DNA from: Alphaproteobacteria bacterium
GTDB lineage: Bacteria > Pseudomonadota > Alphaproteobacteria > TMED109
Direction: 5' to 3'
Assembly (NCBI GenBank): GCA_022819905.1
Contig: JAJEGJ010000002.1
Location: 1-61,860, forward strand
DNA: 61,860 nt
Below are positions 45,242-54,692 of this stretch, one piece after another. Made by a program: the position numbers and the translations under genes. Under the pieces are notes generated by a model, which was given only the letters and a program-made list of their open reading frames with translations, was not told where the DNA came from and ran no database searches. Numbering within the stretch: the stretch's first letter is position 1; every line of letters starts with the position of its first letter.

Positions 45242-46501
45242 TCAGAAACTGTAACTGAGGTTGAGGCCCACGAAGCTATCATTTTCGAGACCGTGTTGTA
45301 GGAAATCCATGGCACCGATTTTCAGGAAGGCGATTGCTTCCACGTTCAGCGCCCAATAGTCCGTCAGGCGCCGGTTGAACTCCAGGCTCAACACTCGCGA
45401 CTCGAGATCCACGTCCTCAAAGACACCGAGCGTGATGTCGGTGCTTTGAACGTCGTTCAGCGCGTAGCGTACGGCGAGAAAAAGATCGTTCTGGAAGACA
45501 TTGGTCGCGTTTTCCCCGCGCTCGTCATAGTTCCATTCGGCCAGGACGCTGAGATCGGCCGGCGAATCCCAGACGGAGTAGAAGGCGTATTCACCGCCGA
45601 CAACAAATGCGCCGTAGTCCTCTTCCTGCTGGCAGAACAGGTTGCGAAAACCCGTGCGCCGGATCGCCTCGAGCTTCAGAAGCCAGGCATCGATGGTGAC
45701 CTGTGAATCGATCCCGAATTGGCGGATTTGCTCGTAGTGTTGCGTCAGTTGGGCACCCGGGACCGGGGAAGGGCAGATCGAGGGCTCGCGGCTGGTCCCG
45801 TCGAACGCGCTCAGACCGATATCGACGGGACCGAAGCTCTGGGTGTAGCGAACGGCCAGATCAAGATTCCACTCGCCGGCCGAACTCTCATAGGAAACGT
45901 GCTCGTCATCGATGACGAACAGACCCCGCATTCGGCCTGCCGGCCCGGGAAAAGTGCGCGCCCGGTGATAGGTAAGTCCGAATAACTCCAGCACCCCCCA
46001 CTCACCCGACCACGTGAGATGGGCCATGGGCTGACCAAGTTTGGTTTCTTCGTTCGGGTGCTCGACGAGGTCCACCTGATTGACGATGTCCACCAGGTGC
46101 CGGGACTCGGCGACTCCCCAAAACACCTGATCGATGCCGACCCGAATTTCCCATTCGCTGTTGCCGGCCTCACCGAAGATCAGGGCAAAGGCCTCACGCA
46201 GGTCTGCGTGCGTGCGCCGCGTATCAGCGCCGTCGTAGCGAAAGAACGGCGCGATCGTAACGCTTCTGCCCTCCGCATCTTCGACATACAGCTTGGGATG
46301 GAAGACCAGGCCGGTCGCTTGAGAAGCCTGGCCCGGAAGCACCGCCGCTTCGGGGAACTGCCGGCTCTCCAGGCTGATTCGGCCTGAAACCTCCTCGTAG
46401 ACGAAGTCGGTGTCCGCCCGTACTTCTGCCGAGACCAGAGCGAGGCTTACGCAGGCCGCGCACAGGGCGCCGCCGCGCAGAATCGATGGGGATGGCATCA
46501 A
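45242..46501 (-). CDS. Outer-membrane beta-barrel protein
   Basis: This 419-residue protein has a signal peptide (about 1-29, ending SAEVRA) and alternating strand patterns to the end, closing with the barrel signature LNLSYSF (aromatic C-terminal Phe). Repeated motifs such as VGIDQVFWGVAESRHLVDIVNQ recall the porin-like barrels found beside LolA-like proteins and RND exporters in proteobacteria. The ligand is unknown. Its ATG overlaps the stop of the upstream LolA-like gene by 4 bases, so the pair is translationally coupled. Confidence 0.8.
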   Translation of the reverse strand: MMPSPSILRGGALCAACVSLALVSAEVRADTDFVYEEVSGRISLESRQFPEAAVLPGQASQATGLVFHPKLYVEDAEGRSVTIAPFFRYDGADTRRTHADLREAFALIFGEAGNSEWEIRVGIDQVFWGVAESRHLVDIVNQVDLVEHPNEETKLGQPMAHLTWSGEWGVLELFGLTYHRARTFPGPAGRMRGLFVIDDEHVSYESSAGEWNLDLAVRYTQSFGPVDIGLSAFDGTSREPSICPSPVPGAQLTQHYEQIRQFGIDSQVTIDAWLLKLEAIRRTGFRNLFCQQEEDYGAFVVGGEYAFYSVWDSPADLSVLAEWNYDERGENATNVFQNDLFLAVRYALNDVQSTDITLGVFEDVDLESRVLSLEFNRRLTDYWALNVEAIAFLKIGAMDFLQHGLENDSFVGLNLSYSF

Positions 46502-47325
46502 CGCGCCCGTCTCAGGCTTGTTTGCGTGAAGTCACCGTCGTCCAGCCCTGTCTGGAACTCGTAGTCGGACCAGTTCAGCACGGTGCTCTTGCCGGTCAGG
46601 TGGTTCATCATGGTCATGGTTCCGGCGAACCAGTACTGGTCCAGGTACTGCTGGTAGTCCGCTATCTCAAGCGTCTTCAGGTGCTCGTCCTTGCGGTCGT
46701 AGTACTCAACTTTCCAGATCCGCAACGCGTCACGGTCGTGCCAGACGACCTGACGGCTGTAACCCGACCCCTTCTCGACCGGGGTCCGTTCGGTGACCGA
46801 ACACGTCAATTCGCCGCAGGCCTCGTCACGCAAGTACTTGTAGGTAAATTTTTCCACCGCCTGGGCGGTCATGTCCTCGTAGGCGAACTCGCTACCCATG
46901 AACGATCCAGATCGATTCGACGAACTGATCCGTTTCACCCGCTTCAGCGCCGGGAGGTAGAGCCACTGGTCATCGGGCTCCGTCCGATGCGCATGGACGA
47001 GGAACGCTGTCCCCTTCACGTCGCGCGGCTGGTCGAACACGAACATGCTTCGATCGCCGTCGTCGTCGACTTCGAGGATCTTGATGCGCACGTCGCGCCG
47101 GCTTTCCTGGCCGTGCCGGTTGCGCAACACCATGGTCTGCCGCGCCGTGAAGTCGCCAAAGCCTGTCCCCCGCTCGTGGGCTTCCAGGGCAATCTGCAAG
47201 CCCGCCTCCTCAGGCTCATGAGAGTCTGCTATCGCCGCTGAAGGAGCAGCGAGCCATGCCGAGAGCACGAGAACCGCAGCCAGCAGAAGGCAGCCGGGCT
47301 GCATCAAATGTGATCGGTCAGTCAT
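46498..47325 (-). CDS. LolA-like outer-membrane lipoprotein-sorting protein
   Basis: This 275-residue exported protein (signal peptide about 1-34, ASAAIA-type site) belongs to the LolA-like family of about 250-residue proteins: MVLRNRHGQESRRDVRIKIL, DRSMFVFDQPRDVKGTAFLVH, QWLYLPALKRVKRISSSNRSGSFMGSEFAYEDM are the conserved blocks. Relatives are usually coded with an RND (MMPL) transporter and a barrel, and are thought to carry lipids or lipoproteins across the periplasm. Start at ATG 47323-47325 with GGGGAAA upstream. Here the barrel is present but no RND gene follows. Confidence 0.85.
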   Translation of the reverse strand: MTDRSHLMQPGCLLLAAVLVLSAWLAAPSAAIADSHEPEEAGLQIALEAHERGTGFGDFTARQTMVLRNRHGQESRRDVRIKILEVDDDGDRSMFVFDQPRDVKGTAFLVHAHRTEPDDQWLYLPALKRVKRISSSNRSGSFMGSEFAYEDMTAQAVEKFTYKYLRDEACGELTCSVTERTPVEKGSGYSRQVVWHDRDALRIWKVEYYDRKDEHLKTLEIADYQQYLDQYWFAGTMTMMNHLTGKSTVLNWSDYEFQTGLDDGDFTQTSLRRAR

Positions 47326-47732
47326 GGTCGTTTCCCCTGCCGGTCTCCAGCCGATGCCGACGCTGACGCGGCGCCGGCGCCATGTCCGCCGGCCTCCAGG
47401 TCGCGGCAACAATCATAAGCGATGTCCGATTTGGCTGCGTGATCGCGAGGCTGCGTGTACCGCCGACGGGCCCGATCCTGGCGGCTTCCGGTCCCCAGGC
47501 GCGCACTGACCCGTCGTGCTAGCAGGGATCTCTGTGCCGGTTCGGACGCTCGGCGCCGCAGGTTTGTCCCGGATTCGCCCGGCGGAACGCGCGCCCCGGC
47601 GGAGTTCGCTTCAGCGCACCAAAGATGTGCGGAACCCATCAACGGTGCGTTGCTGCCCGTAGGGGCGCGGCATTGGGTGAAGGGTGGCGCGGTGCCTAAC
47701 GGCGTGTGTGCGGGATGTCTACGCCGTCCGCT
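47326..47732. other. Intergenic region, no gene seen
   Basis: About 400 bases between the LolA-like gene start and the DUF3035 lipoprotein stop. Both strands carry only unrecognisable Arg/Pro-rich frames. It should contain the LolA-like operon promoter; I found no convincing hexamers. Confidence 0.45.
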
Positions 47733-48326
47733 TCATTCGTCATCGTCGCCGCCAAACCAGTCGAAGATGTCCAGCCATTCGAGCAGGCCGCCACCGTCGC
47801 TCTCACCGTCGGATTCCGTTTCCTCGGCGATGGGCGGAGCCTCTTCAACCGCAGGCTCTGCGGCGGGCGTGGCCTCTTCGGCTGCTGCCTCTGCGACGGG
47901 TTGGACCGCTCCAACGTCGTCGTCGTCGTCGCCGAACCAGTTGAAGATATCGAGGAAGCCCAGCAGGCCTCCGGATTCTTCCTCTTCTGCCGCCTTCAGA
48001 GCCTGGTCGCGCTCCAGAAGCTGCCGGATCTCCGGGTCCACGTCGTGGGCGGCGGCTGCCTCGAGGACGGCCGCCTCGCCCCTGGAGGCGGGGGCCTCCA
48101 CCGCTTCTCGGGACGTCAGGGTTTCGCCCGGCTCGAGCGTAGCCTGGGCAACGGTCAACGGGGGGCGAAGCTCGAGATTCGGGGGAACGGCGAGGGGGTC
48201 CTGGCGGATGACCCGGAGCGGATTCGGCGAGATCTTGCCAATTCCCAACGTGCCCTGGATCCGTTCGCAGCCGGCCAATGCGACGGACAACCCCAAGAGC
48301 AGGAGGATGGCAGGGTTCAGGCGCAT
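47733..48326 (-). CDS. DUF3035 lipoprotein with a duplicated acidic-amphipathic motif
   Basis: This 197-residue protein has a lipoprotein signal (LLLLGLSVALAGC, Cys20) and the DUF3035-type segment SPNPLRVIRQDPLAVPPNLELRPP (33-56). The C-terminal half is low-complexity and acidic and contains two near copies of one motif: GGLLGFLDIFNWFGDDDDD (about 118-136) and GGLLEWLDIFDWFGGDDDE (about 179-197). It lies 9 bases after lspA, the enzyme that would process it. DUF3035 proteins lie beside lspA in many alphaproteobacteria; their function is not known to me. Confidence 0.85.
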   Translation of the reverse strand: MRLNPAILLLLGLSVALAGCERIQGTLGIGKISPNPLRVIRQDPLAVPPNLELRPPLTVAQATLEPGETLTSREAVEAPASRGEAAVLEAAAAHDVDPEIRQLLERDQALKAAEEEESGGLLGFLDIFNWFGDDDDDVGAVQPVAEAAAEEATPAAEPAVEEAPPIAEETESDGESDGGGLLEWLDIFDWFGGDDDE

Positions 48327-48335
48327 GTTCCGGTA

Positions 48336-48836
48336 TCAGCGGCCGCGACGGGGCGCCCGGAGCCTAGCAATGGCCCGTTGGAGCGGCAACGCGTGGGCAA
48401 TCACGCAGAACGCTCCGATGGTGATGGCCATGTCCGCAACATTGAAGGCTGGCCAATGATAGTCCGACACGTGCACGTCGATGAAGTCAACCACGCTGCC
48501 GCGCGCCAGCCGGCAGATGGCGTTGCCGATCGCACCGCTGGCAATCAGGATCAGACCGACGGCGTACAGCCGTTCCTGCGCACGCGCCTGCATGACAAGA
48601 AGCGCTACCGCGATGACCGCCGCAAACCCCGCCAACGCCCATTGTCGCGTGGTCCCGCCATCGCTCAGGAAGCCGAAACCGATTCCGAAATTTCGGACAT
48701 GCACCAGATTGAGCAGCGCACCCAATCGGATCGGATCCACCGGCGCCGCCAGATAGGTGGTTACCAATGCCTTCGTGATCTGGTCCACCGCCAGGATGGC
48801 GAGAAACACCCCAAAGCGGGCGGTACCGGAGCTCAC
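48336..48836 (-). CDS. lspA: Lipoprotein signal peptidase II
   Basis: This 166-residue membrane aspartyl peptidase has four helices and the catalytic Asps: Asp117 in GSVVDFIDV and Asp135 in FNVADMAI, 18 residues apart as in E. coli. One odd point is Cys108 where the GNxxDR motif normally has Asp (GNAICR). Start at GTG 48834-48836, which overlaps the ileS stop (GTGTGA). It removes signal peptides from diacylglyceryl-modified prolipoproteins, including probably the lipoproteins coded at 2643 and 47733. Confidence 0.92.
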   Translation of the reverse strand: MSSGTARFGVFLAILAVDQITKALVTTYLAAPVDPIRLGALLNLVHVRNFGIGFGFLSDGGTTRQWALAGFAAVIAVALLVMQARAQERLYAVGLILIASGAIGNAICRLARGSVVDFIDVHVSDYHWPAFNVADMAITIGAFCVIAHALPLQRAIARLRAPRRGR

Positions 48837-51622
48837 ACGGCCTCTCGGCACCGGCCGCAAAGCTCGTCCGGTGTCTCTCCCACTTCGGCGAGGACCCGCC
48901 AGCACCGGGCACATTTCTTGCCGTCGGCTGCGGTCGCATGGACTGCTACTCCGGGCACGGACGGGTCTTGGTAGGCGTCGGGCGGTGCGGGTTCCGCGCT
49001 CAGCGTGATCCGCGAAGCGATCGCCAGCTCCGCCAGGTCGTGGGACGCCAGGTCGCCGAGCAGGCCGGCGTCCGCGTGCACGCATGCCTGCGCCTCCAGG
49101 CTGGAGCCGATCTGTTGATCGCGCCGCATGATCTCGAGCGCGCTGGTGATGAGGTTTCGTACCCGTCGCACCTTGGCGAAGGAACCTGCAACCGCTTCGT
49201 TCTGCCACGCCTTCGGTATCTCCGGGAACGTCCGCAGGTGTACGCTCCCGGTCTCTGCTGGATGGCGTTCCAACCATGCTTCCTCCGCCGTGAAGCAGAG
49301 GACCGGCGCCAGCCAGGCGGTCAGGATGTCGTGCAGGAGGAGCAGCGTCGAGCGCGCGGCGCGGCGCCGTCGGGAGTCGGCCCGGTCGCAGTAGAGCGAG
49401 TCCTTCCTGACATCGAAATAGAATGACGAGAGGTCGTTGGCGCAGAAATTGTGGAGTGCCCGGTAGAACGCCTGGAAGTCGTACGAGGCGAAGGCGTCGA
49501 CGCGGGTCCGCTCCAGTTCGTAGAGACGGTGCAGGACCCACTTCTCGAGGTCCGGCATTTCCTCCACGCCGATTTGTTCGGCCTGGCTGAAGTCCGCCAG
49601 GTTGCCCAGGACGAAGCGGAGCGTGTTCCGAAATCGGCGGTAGGCATCGGAAATTCCGGCCAGCACCTGGTCCCCGATTCGGAGGTCGCCGGTGCTGTCA
49701 CTCAGCGCAACCCAGAGCCGGAGGATGTCCGCGCCCTGGGTATCGTTGATTTCCTGCGGCCGTACCACGTTGCCGGCGCTCTTGGACATCTTGCGCCCGT
49801 CTCCGTCGAGGACGAACCCGTGTGTAAGGACGCTGCGATACGGTGCCCGGCCGCGGGTGCCGCAGCTGGCAAGGAGCGAGCTGTGGAACCATCCGCGGTG
49901 CTGGTCGGTGCCTTCGAGGTAAAGGTCGGCCGGCCAGTGCTGGTCCGGATTGTTCTCGAGCACGAATGAGTGTGTGCAGCCGGAGTCAAACCACACGTCC
50001 AGGATGTCGCTGGTGCGGTCGAAGTCGTCCGGGTCGCGGTCGGGCCCGAGGAACTCCGAGGGGGCGCGCGTGAACCACGCGTCGGCACCTTCGGCCTCGA
50101 CCGCCTCGACGACCCGCCGGAGTACGGCTTCATCCCGAAGCGGCTCGCGCGTGCGCCGATCGACAAAGACGGGAAGCGGAACGCCCCATGCGCGCTGCCG
50201 CGACACACACCAGTCCGGACGGTGTTCGATCATCCCCCGAATGCGGTTCCGGGCACTGGCGGGGACCCATTCGGTCGCGTCCACGGCGGCCAGCGCTTTG
50301 GCCCTCAGCCCGTGCGATTCCATGCTGATGAACCACTGCTGGGTCGCCCGGTAGATCACCGGTTGCTTCGATCGCCAGGAATGCGGGTAGCTGTGGACGT
50401 GCTTCTCCGTGGCCAGGAGCTTTCCGCGCTCGACGAGCGCCGCCAGTACGGGCTGGTCGGCCTTGAACACATGGATGCCGGCGAAGCGCGGCACGTTATC
50501 GCTGTACCGACCGTCGTCCCCGACGTACTCCGTGACCTTGAGCCCCACGCGCTGGCCCAGTTCGAAGTCATCGTCTCCATGGGCGGGCGCCACGTGGACC
50601 AGGCCGGTTCCCTGGTCCGTACCCACGAAGTCGGCGGCGTGAAGCGGCACTGGGTGGTCGTACTCCGCGATGGGGTGTGAGCAGACCGTGCCCGCGAGCA
50701 GCGAGCCGGACAGCGACGCAATCGGCTTGAACGCCTCGATGCCCGCGGCGGCCATGACCGCAGGGACCCGCGCAGCTGCGACGATCAGACGGTCGCCCGG
50801 CCGGACTCCGGGTGACGAGGCGCACTGCTGGACTTCAAGGACCGTGTAGTCGATGTCGGCGCCGAATGCGATCGCCCGGTTCGCGGGCAGGGTCCAAGCT
50901 GTGGTGGTCCAGATCACCACGTCGGCTCCCTCCAGGGCGGGAGCGGCGGGCTCCGAGATCGGAAACCGGGCGAACACGGCCGTCGACGTGATGTCCCGGT
51001 ACTCGACTTCGGCCTCGGCCAGCGCGGTTCGTTCCACCGGCGACCACATGACGGGCTTCAGCCCCCGGTACAGGCTTCCTTCGAGCAGAAACTTGCCGAT
51101 TTCCCGAACGATCTGGGCTTCCGCCTTGAAGTCCATCGTCAGGTACCGGCCAGCCCAGTCCCCGACGACAAAGAGCCGCCGGAAGTCCTCCATCTGGACG
51201 CCGATCCACTTTTCGGCGAAGGCCCGGCACTCGCGGCGGAACTGCGCAATGGGCACGTCCTCGCGGGACTGCTTTCGCTTGCGGTACTCCTGCTCGATCT
51301 GCCATTCGATGGGCAGCCCGTGGCAGTCCCATCCCGGGATGTAATGGGCGTCGAAGCCCGCCATCTGCCGGGTTCGGTTGACGAAATCCTTGAGGATCTT
51401 GTTCAGAGCGGTGCCGATGTGGATCTGCCCGTTGGCGTACGGCGGCCCGTCGTGAAGGATGTACTTCGTTCGTCCCCTGGCGGATTCACGCAGCTGGGCC
51501 CACAGGTCCATTTCTTCCCATCGCGCGATCATCTCCGGTTCACGTGCGGCCAGCCGCGCGCGCATCGGGAAACCGGTCTTCGGCAGGAACAGGGTGTCGC
51601 GGTAGTCGGGTCGGGAACTCAT
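48833..51622 (-). CDS. ileS: Isoleucine-tRNA ligase
   Basis: This 929-residue class I synthetase has the HIGH motif in PPYANGQIHIGTA (59-71), KMSKS in GRKMSKSAGN, a CP1 editing insert and a C-terminal zinc finger (CARCWRVLAEVGETPDELCGRC, near 904-925). It charges tRNA-Ile and edits Val. It overlaps ribF by 4 bases and lspA by 4 bases, the ribF-ileS-lspA order common in proteobacteria. Confidence 0.98.
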   Translation of the reverse strand: MSSRPDYRDTLFLPKTGFPMRARLAAREPEMIARWEEMDLWAQLRESARGRTKYILHDGPPYANGQIHIGTALNKILKDFVNRTRQMAGFDAHYIPGWDCHGLPIEWQIEQEYRKRKQSREDVPIAQFRRECRAFAEKWIGVQMEDFRRLFVVGDWAGRYLTMDFKAEAQIVREIGKFLLEGSLYRGLKPVMWSPVERTALAEAEVEYRDITSTAVFARFPISEPAAPALEGADVVIWTTTAWTLPANRAIAFGADIDYTVLEVQQCASSPGVRPGDRLIVAAARVPAVMAAAGIEAFKPIASLSGSLLAGTVCSHPIAEYDHPVPLHAADFVGTDQGTGLVHVAPAHGDDDFELGQRVGLKVTEYVGDDGRYSDNVPRFAGIHVFKADQPVLAALVERGKLLATEKHVHSYPHSWRSKQPVIYRATQQWFISMESHGLRAKALAAVDATEWVPASARNRIRGMIEHRPDWCVSRQRAWGVPLPVFVDRRTREPLRDEAVLRRVVEAVEAEGADAWFTRAPSEFLGPDRDPDDFDRTSDILDVWFDSGCTHSFVLENNPDQHWPADLYLEGTDQHRGWFHSSLLASCGTRGRAPYRSVLTHGFVLDGDGRKMSKSAGNVVRPQEINDTQGADILRLWVALSDSTGDLRIGDQVLAGISDAYRRFRNTLRFVLGNLADFSQAEQIGVEEMPDLEKWVLHRLYELERTRVDAFASYDFQAFYRALHNFCANDLSSFYFDVRKDSLYCDRADSRRRRAARSTLLLLHDILTAWLAPVLCFTAEEAWLERHPAETGSVHLRTFPEIPKAWQNEAVAGSFAKVRRVRNLITSALEIMRRDQQIGSSLEAQACVHADAGLLGDLASHDLAELAIASRITLSAEPAPPDAYQDPSVPGVAVHATAADGKKCARCWRVLAEVGETPDELCGRCREAV

Positions 51623-52587
51623 GGGGCTGTATCCCGTGGCGGTCCTTCTTCTGCCGCGATGGCCCGGGTGCTGCTTACGTCCTTCGCCATGGCCGAGATC
51701 AAGGCGTTGGTGTTGGCGAACTTCCGCTCATCACGAAGCCTGCGCGAAAAAGCCACTCGAATTCGCTGTCCGTACAGGTTGCCCTGAAAGTCCAGGACAT
51801 GCGCCTCCAGGATTCGCGTGGTCCCCGCGAACTGCGGCCGGGTGCCGGTGCTGATGGCTGTAGGCAGCCAGCCGCGCTCCGGCTGACCCTCGATCCTCGT
51901 CCACCCTGCGTAGACACCGTCGAGCGGCGCGAGCTGGGAACGATAGAGGAGGTTTGCAGTCGGGAAACCGAGCCGCCGGCCGCGTCTTTCTCCCCGTCGG
52001 ACTCGTCCTTCGACCTCGAAAGGCGTCCCCAGGGCCCCCGCCGCTTCGTCCACGAGGCCTTCCGCAATCGCCTTTCGAATTGCCGTCGATCCGAACGCAA
52101 CGCCGGCATCATCGGTAATCGGGTCGATCACGGTCAGGCCAAAACCGGCGCTCGGTGCGAAACGGGCGAGCCTTTCAGCGTCACCTGCCCGTCCCGTGCC
52201 GAACCGGAAGTCGTGTCCCACCACGATGTGCTTGGCCGCCAGCGTCCGCGCCAGCACGTCTTCCATGAACGCGTCGGCGGTAAGGGAAGAGAAGGCCAGC
52301 GAGAAGCGTTGGATGTAGAGGATCTCCACCCCGGTATCCGCAAGCTTGCGCGCCTTGCCGCGCAAGGGAGTCAGGCGGCCGGGCGCGGATTCCGGTCTGA
52401 GCACGGACGCCGGATGCGGCTCGAACGTCAGGACAGCGCTGCGGGCATCGCCCGTAGCGCTTGCGGTCCGGCTGGCAACGGCCAGCAGTTTCTGGTGCCC
52501 GAGATGAACGCCATCGAAATTGCCGAGGGCGACCACCTGGCCCTGGCGTGAGGCGGGGCGTCCCGGCTGCACGCGGACGAGTTCCAT
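51619..52587 (-). CDS. ribF: Bifunctional riboflavin kinase/FMN adenylyltransferase
   Basis: About 322 residues. The N-terminal FAD synthetase domain has GNFDGVHLGHQKLL (about 22-35) and GHDFRFGTGRAGD (about 125-137); the C-terminal riboflavin kinase domain has GRVRRGERRGRRLGFPTANL (about 190-209) and the WLP-type TAISTGTRP segment. It makes FMN and FAD from riboflavin. Start set at ATG 52585-52587; GTG two codons earlier is possible. Confidence 0.95.
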   Translation of the reverse strand: MELVRVQPGRPASRQGQVVALGNFDGVHLGHQKLLAVASRTASATGDARSAVLTFEPHPASVLRPESAPGRLTPLRGKARKLADTGVEILYIQRFSLAFSSLTADAFMEDVLARTLAAKHIVVGHDFRFGTGRAGDAERLARFAPSAGFGLTVIDPITDDAGVAFGSTAIRKAIAEGLVDEAAGALGTPFEVEGRVRRGERRGRRLGFPTANLLYRSQLAPLDGVYAGWTRIEGQPERGWLPTAISTGTRPQFAGTTRILEAHVLDFQGNLYGQRIRVAFSRRLRDERKFANTNALISAMAKDVSSTRAIAAEEGPPRDTAP

Positions 52588-52791
52588 GAGCACTCACGGT
52601 CCAGAACCGAACGGGACCGGCACTATAGGGGCTTAGGTCGCTGCCTAGCCAGTGGCCTCGGTCAGCGCCGCGAACTGGGCGAGAGGCGGGATCGCGAGCC
52701 TTGCTGCGGGTGCCGTCCGCCTCGCCGGGCTGGCATGCTAGCGATCGAAATCGTGCGATCGCCGAAGGACCCGGAGAAGCCCCCCGCGAGC

Positions 52792-53517
52792 ATGCGCCCG
52801 ATCGTGATCATTCCTGCCCGCATGGCGGCGAGCCGTCTGCCGGGCAAGCCGTTGGCCGACATCTGCGGAGTGCCGATGGTGGTCCGCGTGCTGCGCCAGG
52901 CGGAAGCGGCCGAGGTGGGCGAGGTGGCCGTCGCCTGCTGCGACGCCGAGGTGGCGGATGCGGTCACGGCTGCCGGCGGGCGGGCCGTGATGACCGCTCC
53001 CGACCTCGCGTCGGGCTCGGACCGTGTGTGGGAAGCCCTTGGGGTCCTCGATCCCGGAGAAACGTGCGACGTCGCGGTCAACCTGCAGGGCGACCTGCCC
53101 GACATCTCGCCTGCTGCGATCCGCCAGGTGCTCGCGCCGCTGGAGGTGTCGGCCGTCGACATCGGGACGCTGGTGGCGCCCCTCGGACCTGGCGAACTCG
53201 ACGACCCGGCGGTCGTCAAGGCGCACCTTGCGAAGCCGACACCGGGCTCGACCGCGATGATCACGACCTTTTCGCGGACGGTATCCGGGCCGGACGATCG
53301 TCTCCGGCATCACGTCGGGATCTATGCGTGGCGGCGCTCGAGCCTGGGCCGGTTTGTGGCCCTGCCCCCGAGCGAGCGTGAGCGAGCGATGCGCCTCGAA
53401 CAGCTCCGGGCGCTGGACAACGGCATGCGGATCGACGGAGGATTGGTTGACGCGGCTCCGGCCGGGGTCGACACTCCTGCCGACCTGGATTCAGCGCGCC
53501 GCCGTCTGTGCGCGTGA
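52792..53517 (+). CDS. kdsB: 3-deoxy-manno-octulosonate cytidylyltransferase
   Basis: This 241-residue CMP-Kdo synthetase starts VIIPARMAASRLPGKPLADI (4-23, the nucleotide-binding loop), then NLQGDLPDI (about 98-106) and HHVGIYAWRR (about 180-189) for Kdo and metal binding. It activates Kdo with CTP before transfer to lipid A. Start at ATG 52792 because it gives the family's N-terminus; an ATG at 52735 would add 19 residues. It pairs functionally with kdsD in this window and is followed 52 bases later by pheA. Confidence 0.93.
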   Translation: MRPIVIIPARMAASRLPGKPLADICGVPMVVRVLRQAEAAEVGEVAVACCDAEVADAVTAAGGRAVMTAPDLASGSDRVWEALGVLDPGETCDVAVNLQGDLPDISPAAIRQVLAPLEVSAVDIGTLVAPLGPGELDDPAVVKAHLAKPTPGSTAMITTFSRTVSGPDDRLRHHVGIYAWRRSSLGRFVALPPSERERAMRLEQLRALDNGMRIDGGLVDAAPAGVDTPADLDSARRRLCA

Positions 53518-53569
53518 CCGTCTGCATTGTTCCGCGGCACCGTTGCCGCCCAGCTAAACGGTGTTGCCT

Positions 53570-54421
53570 ATGAGCCAGCCTCTCAAAATCGCATTTCAAG
53601 GGGAGCTGGGCGCGCACTCGCACATGGCCTGCATCGGCATGTTCCCGGATTCGGAGGTCGTCCCGTGCCCCGCGTTCGAGGACTGCTTCCAGCAGGTGCG
53701 CAACGGCGGGGCCGACCGTGCCTTCATTCCCGTGGACAACTCCGCGGCCGGCCGGGTCGCCGACATTCATCGGCTGTTGCCGGCATCAGGCCTCCACATC
53801 ATCGGCGAGCATTTCGCAGGCATCAGCCATCATCTCATGGCCCAGCCCGGCACTTCCCTGGCGGGCATCCGGCAGGCCGCCAGCCACTTCCATGCGCTGA
53901 GTCAATGCCGAAAGTTCCTGCAGTCCAACAGGATCGAGCCGTTCCTGTTCGAGGACACGGCGGGCGCGGCCCGCCATATCGCCGAGGGGGACAGTCGCGC
54001 GGAGGCGGCGATTGCATCGGAGCTCGCGGCCGAGCTCTATGGATTGGAAATCGTCGCGCGCGAAATCGAAGATGACCCTGGCAACACGACCCGCTTTCTG
54101 GTGCTTGGACTGGAGTCGATCGAACCCGAGGCCGATTCCGAGCACACGATCACCTCACTGGTGTTCCGGGTCCGGAACATTCCAGCGGCGCTCTACAAGG
54201 CGCTTGGAGGCTTCGCGACGAACCGCGTCAACATGTTCAAGCTTGAGAGCTTCATGGTGGATCGTTCGTTCGCGTCGGCCGAGTTCTATGCGGACATCGA
54301 GGGACATCCGGAGCACCCGAACGTGGCTCTGGCCCTGGAGGAGCTTGGCTTCTTCTCGCGGAGTGTCCGGGTGCTCGGCGTGTACCCGGCGTCGAAGTTC
54401 CGCCGCGACGGGAAGACCTAG
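53570..54421 (+). CDS. pheA: Monofunctional prephenate dehydratase
   Basis: About 283 residues. The PDT domain (about 5-180) begins AFQGELGAHSHMA, with the IPVDNSAAGRV block and the catalytic TRFLVL-type segment (NTTRFLVLG near 168-176); a C-terminal ACT domain follows (about 195-278, TSLVFRVRNIPAALYKALG and NMFKLESFM), the Phe-binding feedback site. It converts prephenate to phenylpyruvate in phenylalanine synthesis. No chorismate mutase domain is fused. The ATG at 53570 is preferred; the frame begins with an in-frame GTG three codons before. Confidence 0.95.
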   Translation: MSQPLKIAFQGELGAHSHMACIGMFPDSEVVPCPAFEDCFQQVRNGGADRAFIPVDNSAAGRVADIHRLLPASGLHIIGEHFAGISHHLMAQPGTSLAGIRQAASHFHALSQCRKFLQSNRIEPFLFEDTAGAARHIAEGDSRAEAAIASELAAELYGLEIVAREIEDDPGNTTRFLVLGLESIEPEADSEHTITSLVFRVRNIPAALYKALGGFATNRVNMFKLESFMVDRSFASAEFYADIEGHPEHPNVALALEELGFFSRSVRVLGVYPASKFRRDGKT

Positions 54422-54692
54422 ACGGGCGGGTGCGGCTCCGCTGGATGGACCCTTAGCGCCCCGGCTGTACTGACACCGGCAAGCGTCGGCGGCACATGTG
54501 TTGTCGTCGTGCGAGAAGCAGGGAACCGAAGGCATGGCGCCGGCGTCCTGTTCGGCCGATCAGGCGGCCGCGGCCGATGGAAGGGGCTGCTTGCAGAAGG
54601 GCTGGGGCCGTTTCCATCAGGCAGTCTGCAGGAACAGCGCGGGCGGTCCAGACGAATGACCTGAGGAGCCTATCGCGCCGGGATGTCAGACA

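Noticed and set aside
54422..54692. Possible SRP RNA between pheA and nudC
   Set aside because: I looked for the conserved GGAAG...GCAG loop of domain IV in context on both strands near dnaX; the partial GGAAGGGGCTGC at about 54580 lacks the flanking stem and asymmetric loop.
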